Source: Trinickia terrae (GTDB lineage: Bacteria > Pseudomonadota > Gammaproteobacteria > Burkholderiales > Burkholderiaceae). Taken from it: a DNA stretch of 64,000 nt. Location: positions 105,828 through 169,827 of the forward strand of contig NZ_SWJE01000005.1 in the NCBI RefSeq assembly GCF_005144415.1, given 5' to 3'. Positions 17,970 to 27,124 of this stretch are shown here, one piece after another. Each line of letters begins with the position of its first letter. Within the stretch, counting starts at the first letter, position 1. Below the pieces are notes generated by a model, which was not told the DNA's origin, did not search any database, and worked only from the letters and a program-made list of their open reading frames with translations. Both the position numbers and the translations under genes were made by a program.

Positions 17970-19177
17970 CCGTGATGAGCTCGAATTCCATTTCTCGCGC
18001 GGCGCGGCGGATGCGCGCCTTCGGCGCAGCCTTCCTGATGTTCGTGCTGGGCTGCGCCGCGCTCTTCGGCGCCGCGTTCTTCGCTGCCGACGCGCATGCC
18101 GAGCGCCTGAAAGACCTCGCGCAGATCCAGGGCGTGCGCGACAACCCGCTGATCGGCTATGGCCTCGTCGTCGGCCTCGACGGCACGGGCGACCAGACCA
18201 CGCAGACGCCGTTCACGACGCAGACGCTCGCGAACATGCTCGCGAACCTCGGCATCTCGATCAACAACCAGCAGATCGGCGGCACCAGCGGCAGCAGCTC
18301 GACGCTCAACAACATGCAGCTGAAGAACGTCGCCGCGGTGATGGTGACGGCCACGCTGCCGCCGTTCGCACGGCCGGGGCAGGCGATCGACGTGACCGTC
18401 TCGTCGCTCGGCAACGCCAAGAGCATCCGCGGCGGCACGCTGCTGCTGACGCCCATGAAGGGCGCGGACGGCCAGGTCTACGCGCTCGCGCAGGGCAACG
18501 TCGCGGTGGGCGGCGCGGGCGCGAGCGCGAACGGCAGCAGGGTCCAGGTCAATCAATTGGCTGCGGGCCGCATCACCGACGGCGCAATCGTCGAGCGCGC
18601 CGTGCAGACGCGCGTGATGGACGCCGGCGGCATGATGCAGATGGAGCTCAACGACACCGACTACGACACCGCGCAGCGCGTCGTGGCCGCGGTCAACAAC
18701 GCGTTCGGCCAGGGCACGGCGACGCCGCTCGACGGCCGCACGATCCAGCTGCGCGCGCCGGCCGATCCGGCGCAGCAGGTCGCGTTCATGGCGCAGCTCG
18801 AGAACCTCGATGTGAAGCCGGCGCTCGCGGCCGCGAAGGTGATCCTGAACGCGCGCACGGGCTCGATCGTGATGAACCAGATGGTGACGCTGCAAAGCTG
18901 CGCGGTCGCGCACGGCAACCTGTCGGTGGTCGTGAACACGCAGACCGTGGTGAGCCAGCCCGGCGCGTTCTCGAACGGCACGACGGTGTCCGCGAAGCAA
19001 TCGCAGATCCAACTAAAGCAGGACAACGGCGCGCTCAAGCTCCTGACCGCCGGCGCGAATCTCGCCGAAGTGGTGAAGGCGCTCAACGCGCTCGGCGCGA
19101 CGCCGGCCGACCTGATGTCGATCCTGCAGGCGATGAAGGCCGCCGGCGCATTACAGGCTGACCTCGAGATCATCTAA
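17963..19177 (+). CDS. flgI: Flagellar P-ring protein FlgI
   Basis: Periplasmic P-ring subunit that needs FlgA for assembly. ATG 17963 overlaps the flgH stop (404 aa); GTG 17966 and ATG 17975 are nearby alternatives. A Sec signal ends near AADAHA. The mature start [33 protein letters not shown] is a family hallmark, followed by [45 protein letters not shown]. The C-terminal [33 protein letters not shown] is also typical. Confidence 0.97.
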   Translation: MVTVMSSNSISRAARRMRAFGAAFLMFVLGCAALFGAAFFAADAHAERLKDLAQIQGVRDNPLIGYGLVVGLDGTGDQTTQTPFTTQTLANMLANLGISINNQQIGGTSGSSSTLNNMQLKNVAAVMVTATLPPFARPGQAIDVTVSSLGNAKSIRGGTLLLTPMKGADGQVYALAQGNVAVGGAGASANGSRVQVNQLAAGRITDGAIVERAVQTRVMDAGGMMQMELNDTDYDTAQRVVAAVNNAFGQGTATPLDGRTIQLRAPADPAQQVAFMAQLENLDVKPALAAAKVILNARTGSIVMNQMVTLQSCAVAHGNLSVVVNTQTVVSQPGAFSNGTTVSAKQSQIQLKQDNGALKLLTAGANLAEVVKALNALGATPADLMSILQAMKAAGALQADLEII

Positions 19178-19211
19178 GCAGCTGTAAGCAGCAAAGAACC
19201 AAGAAGGACGG

Positions 19212-20147
19212 ATGATGGATAACTCGAACGCAAACAATGCCGCACTCGACCTGTCGCAGCGCTTCGCGCTCGACACGCAAGGCTTCGACGCATTGCGCGC
19301 GCAGGCCAACGCGTCGCCCCAGGCCGGCCTGAAGATGGCTGCCCAGCAGTTCGACGCCGTGTTCACGCAGATGATGCTGAAGAGCATGCGCGATGCGACG
19401 CCGCAGGACAGCCCGCTCGATTCGAACGACACCGCGCAGTTCACGTCGATGATGGACCAGCAGCTCTCGCAGCAGATGTCGTCGAAGGGCATCGGCGTGG
19501 CCGACATGATGCTCAAGCAATTGATGCGCAACTCGGGCATGCAGGCCGGCGCGGGCAACGAAGGGAGCAACACCGCCTTGAACGCGCTCTCGAAGGCGTT
19601 TGCGAATGCGCAGGCGAACGGCTCGCTCGCGTCCGGCAAGGGCTACTCGGCCAACAGCGCGCTGACGCCGCCGCTGCGCGGCAACGGCGCTTCGCCGAAG
19701 GTGGATTCGTTCGTCGACAAGCTGGCCGAGCCCGCGCAGGCGGCGAGCGCGGCGACCGGCATTCCGGCGCGCTTCATCATCGGCCAGGCGGCGCTCGAAT
19801 CTGGCTGGGGCAAGAGCGAGATCAAGAAGGCCGACGGCACGACGAGCCACAACATCTTCGGCATCAAGGCGACCAAGGACTGGACCGGCAAGACGGTGTC
19901 GACGCTGACGACCGAGTACGTGAACGGCAAGCCGCATCGCGTGATCGAGAAGTTCCGCGCCTACGACTCGTACCAGGACGCGATGACGGACTACGCGAAG
20001 GTGCTGAAGAACAACCCGCGCTATGCGTCGGTGATGAATTCGTCGCACGACGCGGAGAGCTTCGCGCACGGAATGCAGCGCGCGGGCTATGCGACCGATC
20101 CGCACTACGCGAAGAAGCTTATTTCGATCATGCAGCAGATGGTTTGA
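19212..20147 (+). CDS. flgJ: Rod cap/peptidoglycan hydrolase FlgJ
   Basis: Bifunctional protein of 311 aa, last gene of the flgB operon. The N-terminal rod-cap domain (to about residue 110) contains KMAAQQFDAVFTQMMLKSMRDA. After a linker, the C-terminal GH73 glucosaminidase domain (about 155-311) carries AALESGWGKSEI with the catalytic Glu and HNIFGIKATKDWTGKTV. This two-domain form is the beta/gamma-proteobacterial type. A repeat element begins 18 bp after its stop and may terminate the operon. Confidence 0.96.
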   Translation: MMDNSNANNAALDLSQRFALDTQGFDALRAQANASPQAGLKMAAQQFDAVFTQMMLKSMRDATPQDSPLDSNDTAQFTSMMDQQLSQQMSSKGIGVADMMLKQLMRNSGMQAGAGNEGSNTALNALSKAFANAQANGSLASGKGYSANSALTPPLRGNGASPKVDSFVDKLAEPAQAASAATGIPARFIIGQAALESGWGKSEIKKADGTTSHNIFGIKATKDWTGKTVSTLTTEYVNGKPHRVIEKFRAYDSYQDAMTDYAKVLKNNPRYASVMNSSHDAESFAHGMQRAGYATDPHYAKKLISIMQQMV

Positions 20148-20165
20148 GGGTTTGTCATACGGCGG

Positions 20166-20767
20166 TTGGTTTCTTTCGCCTGTTTTTTCGCGAAAACTTT
20201 GAATTCGCGGCGGTGCGTATAGTCCGTCCCTCCCCGGGACCGGGGTCACTTTTGTCCTTGCCAAAAGTAACCAAAAGCGCGTCCTGGGCGGACGGCCTGT
20301 CTCGGAGGCACGCAGTGCTGTTGGCGGTAGCGTTCTGGGGGCTACCGTTACCGCCCGCCGTACGTCCCGTTAGCACGCGGCACTGAAGTGCGCAGAGTCG
20401 AATCAAACCAATACTGATGGTCAGGCAAGGTCCGAAGGCGCTTGTCTTGCGATGCATGCTTCATGCGCTCCTGCTGACTTTCAATCGTGGGTGACATAGG
20501 GCGCGGCCAAACCGATGCCTTCCATCTGCTTCGTCGCGGGGCCGTTCCGTGCCGCGTGCTAACGGGACGTACGGCGAGCGATAGCGGTAGCCCATTGACC
20601 GCTACCGCTGACAGGACTGAGTGCTAACGGGCCAAGGCCGTCCGCCGAGGACGCGCTTTTGGTTACTTTTGGCAAGGACAAAAGTGACCCCGGTCCCGGG
20701 GAGGGACGGACTATACGCACCGGCGCGAAATCAAAGTTTTCGCGAAAACCTTAGCAAAAGAAACCAA
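20166..20767. repeat. Long inverted-arm repeat element, copy 1
   Basis: About 600 bp bounded by TTGGTTTCTTT and AAAGAAACCAA. The outer arms (roughly 20166-20310 and 20630-20767) are near-perfect inverted repeats that contain GTCCGTCCCTCCCCGGGAC and CCAAAAGTAACCAAAAGCGC. Inside them are middle segments that differ between the two arms, then a short inner inverted repeat (CCCGTTAGCACGCGGCAC), then a core of about 150 bp. Related copies are at 25308, 30728 and 50785. Small open frames inside it are spurious. It separates flgJ from the YcgR gene. Confidence 0.9.
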
Positions 20768-21064
20768 GAGCCGCAGGCAAAATCGCCCAGCGATGAAAGG
20801 TTATAGTCAGGATCTAAGCGCGATTTGGCGCCGCGAGCGATCCAAATATGTCTCGGGCCGCCGCGCCCATTTGCTGAAGCCCAGCCAGCCGGACCGTTCC
20901 CGGCACCCGCATCAGCCAAAAATTTTCAATATTTGCTATAAACTTCGCCGGTTAGCTGCCGCTAATCAGAGAGACCAAGTGTCGGATTCCGCACGAGTCC
21001 GGCCTATATGCGCGCCACCAAGCCCCACGGCGTGCCCGCGAGAGAACGGAATACCGGCAAGCCC
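20768..21064 (+). promoter_or_regulatory. Promoter region of the YcgR-type gene
   Basis: About 300 bp between the repeat element and the PilZ gene. It becomes AT-rich at 20915-20945 and holds the sigma-28 promoter at 20939-20965. No gene is evident in it. Confidence 0.6.
20939..20965 (+). promoter_or_regulatory. Sigma-28 (FliA) promoter of the YcgR-type gene
   Basis: TAAACTTC, exactly 11 nt, then GCCGCTAA, compared with the consensus TAAAGTTT-N11-GCCGATAA. It lies about 100 nt before the chosen ATG and puts the PilZ brake gene in the late flagellar class. Confidence 0.82.
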
Positions 21065-21820
21065 ATGGAAATCAATCAGTCGCAACAGACGCCGGAGGAA
21101 TCCGCGGATTCCGGTCCGGATTTCGGCCGTCGCAATCCGCTGGAAATCGGCGTGCAGTTGCGCAACCTCCTCAACCGCGGCGATTTCCTGACCGTCCAGT
21201 ACAACGGCGGGCAGCTCGTCACGCGCATTCTCGACGTCGACGCGCGCGAGCGCGTGTTCGTGTTCGACTGGGGCGCGCTCGCGGAGCAGAACAAAGGGAT
21301 GCTGGCCGCGCAGCGCTGCATGTTCCATGCATCGCCCGAAGGCGTGCGCGTCGAGTTCACCACCGGCACGCCGCGCGAGACCCGTTTCGAAGGCCTGCCT
21401 GCGTTCGAGGCGTCGTTTCCCGAAGTGCTCTATTACGTGCAGCGGCGCGAGTATTTCCGCGTCGATGCGCCGATCCTGGACCCGTACGTCTGCAAAGGCC
21501 GCCTGCCCGACGGCGACACCTTCCGCTTCGAAGTCCATGACCTGTCGCTCGGCGGCATCGGAGTGCGCACCACCGACGAGCGCGTCGCCGAGATGCCGAT
21601 GGGCACGCTGATCGAGGGCGTCGAGGTGCTGTTGAACACGCACGGCACGCTCTCGCTCGACCTGCAGCTCGTCTCGCATCGCTCGTCGGACATGCCCAAC
21701 GGCATGCGCCGCTACCAGCTCGGCTTCCGCTTCATGTCGCTGCCGGGCAGCGCCGAGAACACGCTGCAGCGCCTCATCACCCAGCTCGAAATGAAGCGCC
21801 GCTCGCTCGTGCGCGCCTGA
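21065..21820 (+). CDS. ycgR: YcgR-type PilZ flagellar brake protein
   Basis: c-di-GMP effector that slows flagellar rotation in enteric relatives. ATG 21065 (251 aa) fits family length; ATG 21008 is an in-frame alternative. The N-terminal YcgR domain spans about 20-120 (NPLEIGVQLRNLLNRGDFLTVQYNGGQLVT). The PilZ domain follows with both ligand motifs: RREYFR (127-132, the RxxxR box) and DLSLGG (159-164, the D/N-x-S-x-x-G box). A sigma-28 promoter is upstream and flgK lies downstream. Confidence 0.92.
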   Translation: MEINQSQQTPEESADSGPDFGRRNPLEIGVQLRNLLNRGDFLTVQYNGGQLVTRILDVDARERVFVFDWGALAEQNKGMLAAQRCMFHASPEGVRVEFTTGTPRETRFEGLPAFEASFPEVLYYVQRREYFRVDAPILDPYVCKGRLPDGDTFRFEVHDLSLGGIGVRTTDERVAEMPMGTLIEGVEVLLNTHGTLSLDLQLVSHRSSDMPNGMRRYQLGFRFMSLPGSAENTLQRLITQLEMKRRSLVRA

Positions 21821-22052
21821 CGTCCTCCCGATCCGCCACGCCTTCTCCGCCTGCTCGCTCGAGCGGGTGGAGAATTGGCGATCGATTCACACGCTTATCC
21901 GCGCTTTGCCCGCGCTTCGCGCTGCCGATAATGCAGTGTGGAGCCGCGCCGCCTTACCGTTTCTCCCTCAATTTTTTCCGCCCGGCGCCGTTATACAGCC
22001 TGTTCACGCAACGCGGCGGACGGATGCTATGCCCGCCCATTTAGGATGACGC

Positions 22053-23984
22053 ATGTCCAACAATATCTTCAGCATTGGTCTTAGCGGACTTCAGGCCGCC
22101 CAGTGGGGCATGACGACGACGAGCCAGAACATCAGCAATGCGTCGACGCCCGGCTATGACGTCGAGAGCCCCGTTCTTGCGGAAGCGAACGGGCAGTACA
22201 CGGGCTCGGGCTACATGGGCGGCGGCGTGAGCACCGCGACCACCCAGCGCGCGTATAGCCAGTACCTCACGACGCAGCTGAACAACGCACAGGCGACCAA
22301 CAGCTCGCTGACGGCCAACAACACGATGGCCTCGCAATTGAACAACCTGGTGGGCAGCCCGACGGGCGGTATCTCGGCGGCAATCACCACCTATTTCACG
22401 GGACTGCAGAGCGTCTCGAACAATCCGAGCAGCCTTGCTACGCGGCAGACCGCGATCAGCGACGCGCAATCGCTCGCCGACCAGATCAACACGGCCGGCC
22501 AGCAATACGACTCGCTGCGCCAGAGCGTGAATCAACAGCTCTCCACGACCGTCACCCAGATCAACACCTACTCGACGCAGATCGCGCAGCTGAACAGCCA
22601 GATCCAGGCTGCGAGCGCGCAAGGCCAGCCGCCGAATCAGCTGATGGACCAGCGCGACCAGGTGGTGTCGAACCTGTCGCAGCTGGTGGGTGTCTCGGTC
22701 GTGCAGAACAGCAGTGGCTATAGCCTGTTCCTCGGCGATGGCCAACCGCTCGTGGTCGCCAACCAGAGCTTCCAGCTCGCGGCCGTCACCTCGCCGAGCA
22801 ACCCGAGCGAGACGGCGATCGCGTACAACGGCATCGCGGGCTCGAGCTCATCGACCGACTATCTGCCGAGCACCGCGCTGACGGGCGGCACGCTGGGCGG
22901 CCTGACGTCGTTCGTGAGCCAGACGCTCGACCCGGCCGAAGCGCAGCTCGGCGCGATCGCGACGAGCTTCGCCTCGCAGGTGAACGCGCAGAACTCGCTG
23001 GGCCTGACGCTGTCGGGCACGACCGGCGGCAACCTGTTCACGGTGGCAGGGCCGACCGTCTACGCGAACAAGAACAACACGGGCACGGAAACGTTGTCGG
23101 TGACGCTGACGAACCCGTCCGCTCCGCCGACCGACAACTACTCGCTCGCGTTCAACGGCACCAACTACACGGTGACAGACACGTCGACGAACACCGTGGT
23201 CAGCTCGACGACCACCGCTCCGACCACCGTCGCGGGCATGACGCTCACGTTGTCGGGCGCGATGACGGCCGGCGATTCGTTCACGATCCAGCCGACCTCG
23301 GGCGCCTTGAACAGCTTCGCGCTCGCGACGACGAGCGCCTCCGCGATCGCGGCGGCGTCGCCGGCGCTGGCGTCGGCGACGACCTCGAACACGGGCACGG
23401 GGAAGATCACGGCGGCCACGGTGTCGTCCGGCTATTCGCTCGCGAGCACGATCACGCTGACCTACAACTCGGCGACCGGCACGCTGAGCGGCGTTCCGGT
23501 CGGCTCGTCCGTGTCGCTCAATGGGGGGGCGGCGACGACGAACACCACGGGTTCGGTGGCCTACACGTCGGGCAACTCGATCTCGATCAATGGCGTGTCC
23601 TTCACGATCAGCGGCACGCCGGCCAACGGCGACACCTTCACGATCGCCCCGAACACGGGCGGCACGAGCGACGGCAGCAACGCGCTCGCGATCTCGAACC
23701 TCGTGTCGAACTCGGTGCTGTCGAACGGCACGGCCACGCTAACGGGCGCGTACGCGAACTACGTGGACAACATCGGCAACGCGGCGAGCACGCTGCAGTC
23801 GGCGAGCAAGACGCAGACCGCGCTCGTCACCCAGATCACGTCCGCGCAGCAATCGGTTTCCGGCGTGAACCTCGACGAAGAGGCGTCCCATTTGCTGCAG
23901 TACCAGCAGCTCTATCAGGCGAACAGCAAGGTGATCCAGACGGCGAATTCGCTGTTCCAGACCCTGCTCGGCATCTTCAATTGA
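22053..23984 (+). CDS. flgK: Flagellar hook-filament junction protein FlgK (HAP1)
   Basis: First hook-associated protein, exported with FlgN as chaperone. The 643-aa protein has the N-terminal motif IGLSGLQAAQWGMTTTSQNISNASTPGY and the C-terminal helix VNLDEEASHLLQYQQLYQANSKVIQTANSLFQTLLGIF. Thr/Ser/Gly-rich surface modules lie between; SFTIQPTSGA and SISINGVSFTISGTPANGDTFTIAPN mark two related beta units. A GCCGATAA sequence at 21924 resembles a sigma-28 -10, but I see no good -35. Followed 11 bp later by flgL. Confidence 0.97.
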   Translation: MSNNIFSIGLSGLQAAQWGMTTTSQNISNASTPGYDVESPVLAEANGQYTGSGYMGGGVSTATTQRAYSQYLTTQLNNAQATNSSLTANNTMASQLNNLVGSPTGGISAAITTYFTGLQSVSNNPSSLATRQTAISDAQSLADQINTAGQQYDSLRQSVNQQLSTTVTQINTYSTQIAQLNSQIQAASAQGQPPNQLMDQRDQVVSNLSQLVGVSVVQNSSGYSLFLGDGQPLVVANQSFQLAAVTSPSNPSETAIAYNGIAGSSSSTDYLPSTALTGGTLGGLTSFVSQTLDPAEAQLGAIATSFASQVNAQNSLGLTLSGTTGGNLFTVAGPTVYANKNNTGTETLSVTLTNPSAPPTDNYSLAFNGTNYTVTDTSTNTVVSSTTTAPTTVAGMTLTLSGAMTAGDSFTIQPTSGALNSFALATTSASAIAAASPALASATTSNTGTGKITAATVSSGYSLASTITLTYNSATGTLSGVPVGSSVSLNGGAATTNTTGSVAYTSGNSISINGVSFTISGTPANGDTFTIAPNTGGTSDGSNALAISNLVSNSVLSNGTATLTGAYANYVDNIGNAASTLQSASKTQTALVTQITSAQQSVSGVNLDEEASHLLQYQQLYQANSKVIQTANSLFQTLLGIFN

Positions 23985-23995
23985 GGCGGTAAGCG

Positions 23996-25240
23996 ATGCG
24001 TATCTCGACTTCGCAGTACTACAGCTCGAACGTCCAGACGATGGACAACCAGCAGGCTCAGCTCAGTCAACTGCAACAGGAGCTGTCGAGCGGCAACGCG
24101 CTGTCCACGCCGGCCGACAATCCGCTCGGCGCGGCGCAGGCCGTCACGCTGACGATGCAGACCTCGACGCTCGCGCAGTACACGACGAACCAGAACTCGG
24201 CGCTTTCGTCGCTGCAGCTCGAGTCCACGACGCTCTCGAGCGTGACGAACGTGATGCAGAGCATCACTTCGCTGATGGTGCAGGCGAACGACCACTCGCT
24301 TTCCGACAGCAACCGCAGCTCGATCGCCACCGAGCTGCAGGGCGACCGCAACCAGCTCCTGACGCTCGCGAACACGACCGATGGGACGGGCAACTACATC
24401 TTCTCGGGATTCCAATCGGCGACTCAGCCGTTCACGAGCAACGCGGGCGGCGGCGTCACGTACCACGGGGACACCGGCGAGCGCCTGGTGCAGGTGTCGG
24501 GCACGCGGCAGATCGTCACGAACGACAACGGTGCGAGCGTGTTCATGAGCGTGGCGGCGATCGGTTCGTCACCGGTGCTGGCGGGTTCGTCGTCGAACAC
24601 CGGCACGGGCAGGAGCGGCGCGGTGACGATCACCAACCCGGCGGTGACGACGAACACCGACAGCTACTCGATCACGTTCGGCGGCACGGCGGCTGCGCCG
24701 ACCTACACGGTGACGGACAACACGATCGGCGCGTCCAGCGCCACGACGACGTCCTACACGGCGGGCACGACGCCGCTGACGATCGGCCTCGGCACCGGCA
24801 TGACGGCGTCGATTTCGGGGACGCCGGCGGTTGGCGATTCGTTCTCGGTGACGCCGGGCACGGCGACGTCGAACAGCAACTTGTTCACGACACTCGACTC
24901 GATCATTGCCGCGCTGCAGGTGCCGGTGAGCAGCAACCCGACGGCCTACGCGACGCAGCAGAATGCACTCACTGCAGGCACGACGGCGTTTCAGAATTCG
25001 CTGACGAACATCTCGATGGTGCAGGCTTCGGTCGGGGGGCGCTCGCAGGAGTTGACTGCACTGCAGACGTCGACTACGAATGAGTCGACGCAGATGCAGA
25101 GTAATCTGGCTGATATCACTAGCGCGAATATGGTGTCCACCATCAGCCAGTATGAAGAGGTGCAGAACGCGCTTTCGGCTGCGCAGAAGAGCTTTGTGCA
25201 GATTCAGGGGATGTCGTTGTTTCAGTACATCACCAACTGA
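23996..25240 (+). CDS. flgL: Flagellar hook-filament junction protein FlgL (HAP3)
   Basis: Second junction protein, 414 aa. The flagellin-like N-terminus reads MRISTSQYYSSNVQTMDNQQAQLSQLQQELSSGNALSTPADNPLGAAQA. The middle has DGTGNYIFSGFQSATQPF, the HAP3 hallmark, and an extra Thr-rich beta module (YTVTDNTIGAS...ISGTPAVGDSFSVTPG) resembling those in FlgK. The C-terminal coiled-coil includes DITSANMVSTISQYEEVQNALSAAQKSF. Cotranscription with flgK is likely. Confidence 0.96.
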   Translation: MRISTSQYYSSNVQTMDNQQAQLSQLQQELSSGNALSTPADNPLGAAQAVTLTMQTSTLAQYTTNQNSALSSLQLESTTLSSVTNVMQSITSLMVQANDHSLSDSNRSSIATELQGDRNQLLTLANTTDGTGNYIFSGFQSATQPFTSNAGGGVTYHGDTGERLVQVSGTRQIVTNDNGASVFMSVAAIGSSPVLAGSSSNTGTGRSGAVTITNPAVTTNTDSYSITFGGTAAAPTYTVTDNTIGASSATTTSYTAGTTPLTIGLGTGMTASISGTPAVGDSFSVTPGTATSNSNLFTTLDSIIAALQVPVSSNPTAYATQQNALTAGTTAFQNSLTNISMVQASVGGRSQELTALQTSTTNESTQMQSNLADITSANMVSTISQYEEVQNALSAAQKSFVQIQGMSLFQYITN

Positions 25241-25307
25241 GGCTGGCTTTGGGCGCCAGCGGTTTTGGTTTTTGCTGCTGGCGGTTGTTGTTTTTGCCTT
25301 TCGGCGC

Positions 25308-25950
25308 TTGGTTTCTTTCGCCAAGGTTTTCTTTTAAAAGTTCATATCGCGACGGTGAGCACGCTTTGCCCCTCCCCGGGGCGGGGGTCACTTTGGTCTT
25401 GCCCAAAGTAACCAAAGGCGTGTCCTGGGCGGACGGCCTTGGCCCGTTAGCACTCAGTCCTGTCAGCGGTAGCGGTCAATGGGCTACCGCTATCGCCCGC
25501 CGTACGGCCCGTTAGCACGCGGCACGGAATTGCGCAAAGTCGAATCAAATCAATACTGATGGTCAGGCCAGGCCAGAAGACCCTTGTCTTGCGATGCTGC
25601 TTCATGCGCTCCTGCTGACTTTCAATCATGGGTGACACAGGGCGCGGCCAAACCGATGTCTTCCATTTGTTTCGTCGCGGGGCCGTTCCGTGCCGCGTGC
25701 GAACGGGACGTTCGGCGGGCGATAGCAGTAGCCCCCAGAACGCTATCGCCAACAGCACTGCGTGCCTCCGGGACAGGCCGTCCGCCCAGGACGCGCTTTT
25801 GGTTACTTTTGGCAAGGACAAAAGTGACCCCGGTCCCGGGGAGGGACGGACTATACGGAGCGGCGCGAAATCAAAGTTTTTACGAAAGCCTTAGCAAAGT
25901 TTTTACGAAAGCCTTAGCAAAATTCTTACGAAAGCCTTAGCAAAAGAACC
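25308..25950. repeat. Long inverted-arm repeat element, copy 2
   Basis: Same architecture and same core orientation as the copy at 20166, but the arm middle segments are exchanged. Its left middle segment matches the reverse complement of copy 1's right one (CCTTGGCCCGTTAGCACTCA), and its right matches copy 1's left. The left outer arm is more diverged than in the other copies. The right end carries a 23-bp unit in three tandem copies (25876-25944). It lies between the convergent flgL and fliR genes and may terminate both. No real gene is present between them. Confidence 0.9.
25876..25944. repeat. Three tandem 23-bp repeats at the end of element copy 2
   Basis: The unit ending TACGAAAGCCTTAGCAAA occurs at 25876-25898, 25899-25921 and 25922-25944; the third starts with small changes (ATTCTTACG). 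The other full copies have a single equivalent tail. Confidence 0.85.
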
Positions 25951-25968
25951 GCCGAAAGGCAAAAGCAA

Positions 25969-26751
25969 CTACTTAAGCCCAGCAGCCACGCGCCCAATCG
26001 CATCAACACCGAGATCGAACATCCGCGAGAAAAACGGAATCATATTCGGCAACATCAACTGCACGAGCAGCAAGCCGACGAGCATCGTCACAGGAAATCC
26101 GATCTGAAAGATACCGATCTGCGGCGCCGCGCGATTCAAAACCCCCAGCGCCAGGTTGGCGATCACAAGCGCCGCCACCACCGGCAACGACAACAACAAC
26201 CCCGCCGAAAACAACGTCCCACCCCACTCGACAAGCGTGCGCCAGCCAGGCGCATTGAGCAGATTCGCCGAGATCGGCACAGTCTGAAACGTCGCGACGA
26301 GCGCCCCAATCACCTGCAAGTGTCCGTCGAACGCCAGGAAAGCCAGCATCGCAATCGTGTTCAGATAGCGCGAAAGCACATCGCTGGAATTGCTCGAGCC
26401 CGGTTCGAAAAAGGTCGCAAACCCAAGCCCCATCTGCATCCCGATGATCCCGCCGGTCGTCTCGACGGCGCCGAACACGATCTGCATCGTGAGCCCGAGC
26501 GCCGCGCCGATCAGGAACTGGTTCACGATGATCCAGATGCCCGCCGCCGAAAACACTGTAGGCGGCGGCAGCGGCCCGAGCGTCGGCGCGACGATGATCG
26601 CAATGAGAGCGGCCAGCCCGATCTTCACGCGCGCCGGCACCAACGAATGGCCAATCACCGGCGCCGTCGTCACTAGCGCAAGAATGCGCACGAACGGCCA
26701 CAGGAACGCCGTGAGCCAGGTGTTCAGCTGCGCATAGGTGACGGAAAACAT
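25969..26751 (-). CDS. fliR: Flagellar export gate protein FliR
   Basis: Inner-membrane component of the export gate with FliP and FliQ. The 260-aa protein has repeated hydrophobic helices and typical segments (FLWPFVRILALVTTAPVIGHSLVPARVKIGLAALIAIIVAPTLG; ALGLTMQIVFGAVETTGGIIGMQMGLGFATFFEPGS). Last gene of the fliLMNOPQR run, 36 bp after fliQ. Confidence 0.96.
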   Translation of the reverse strand: MFSVTYAQLNTWLTAFLWPFVRILALVTTAPVIGHSLVPARVKIGLAALIAIIVAPTLGPLPPPTVFSAAGIWIIVNQFLIGAALGLTMQIVFGAVETTGGIIGMQMGLGFATFFEPGSSNSSDVLSRYLNTIAMLAFLAFDGHLQVIGALVATFQTVPISANLLNAPGWRTLVEWGGTLFSAGLLLSLPVVAALVIANLALGVLNRAAPQIGIFQIGFPVTMLVGLLLVQLMLPNMIPFFSRMFDLGVDAIGRVAAGLK

Positions 26752-26787
26752 CGCGGGGAGAGAAGGAACGAAGCGGGCGCCGCCGCG

Positions 26788-27063
26788 TCAGCCAGCGACT
26801 TGCGGCGCGATCGTGAGCATGTGCCGAAGGTAGTCGAGCATCGTCGTCAGCATCCACGGCCCCGCGATCACGAGCGTCACCGCAACCGCGAGCAGCTTCG
26901 GAATGAAGGACAGCGTGGTCTCGTTGATCTGCGTGGCCGCCTGGAACAGGCTCACCACGAGGCCCACTACGAGCGCCACCAGCAAGAGCGGGGCGGCAAG
27001 CACAAGCGCAACGTACATCGCCTGGTGCGCAAGCGTCATTACGGATTCGGGCGTCATGTTCAA
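26788..27063 (-). CDS. fliQ: Flagellar export gate protein FliQ
   Basis: Two-helix membrane protein of 91 aa, the normal length. MTPESVMTLAHQAMYVALVLAAPLLLVALVVGLVVSLFQAATQINETTLSFIPK is strongly conserved across FliQ proteins. It lies between fliP (61 bp upstream) and fliR. Confidence 0.97.
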   Translation of the reverse strand: MNMTPESVMTLAHQAMYVALVLAAPLLLVALVVGLVVSLFQAATQINETTLSFIPKLLAVAVTLVIAGPWMLTTMLDYLRHMLTIAPQVAG

Positions 27064-27124
27064 GTCTGCTTCAAAGTGGGATCACACGTAACGGAATCGG
27101 CGCCGGGCCGGCGCGCTACGTCAA

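Noticed and set aside
21905-21931. Sigma-28 promoter upstream of flgK
   Set aside because: GCCGATAA is a perfect -10 at 21924, but the position 11 nt upstream reads TTTGCCCG, not a TAAA-type -35. Left as a weak possibility only.
25876-25944. CRISPR array
   Set aside because: The three units are directly adjacent with no spacers and no cas genes nearby.
20166-25950. Insertion sequence or transposon
   Set aside because: The elements have inverted ends but no transposase gene and no clear target-site duplication, so they are recorded as non-coding repeats.
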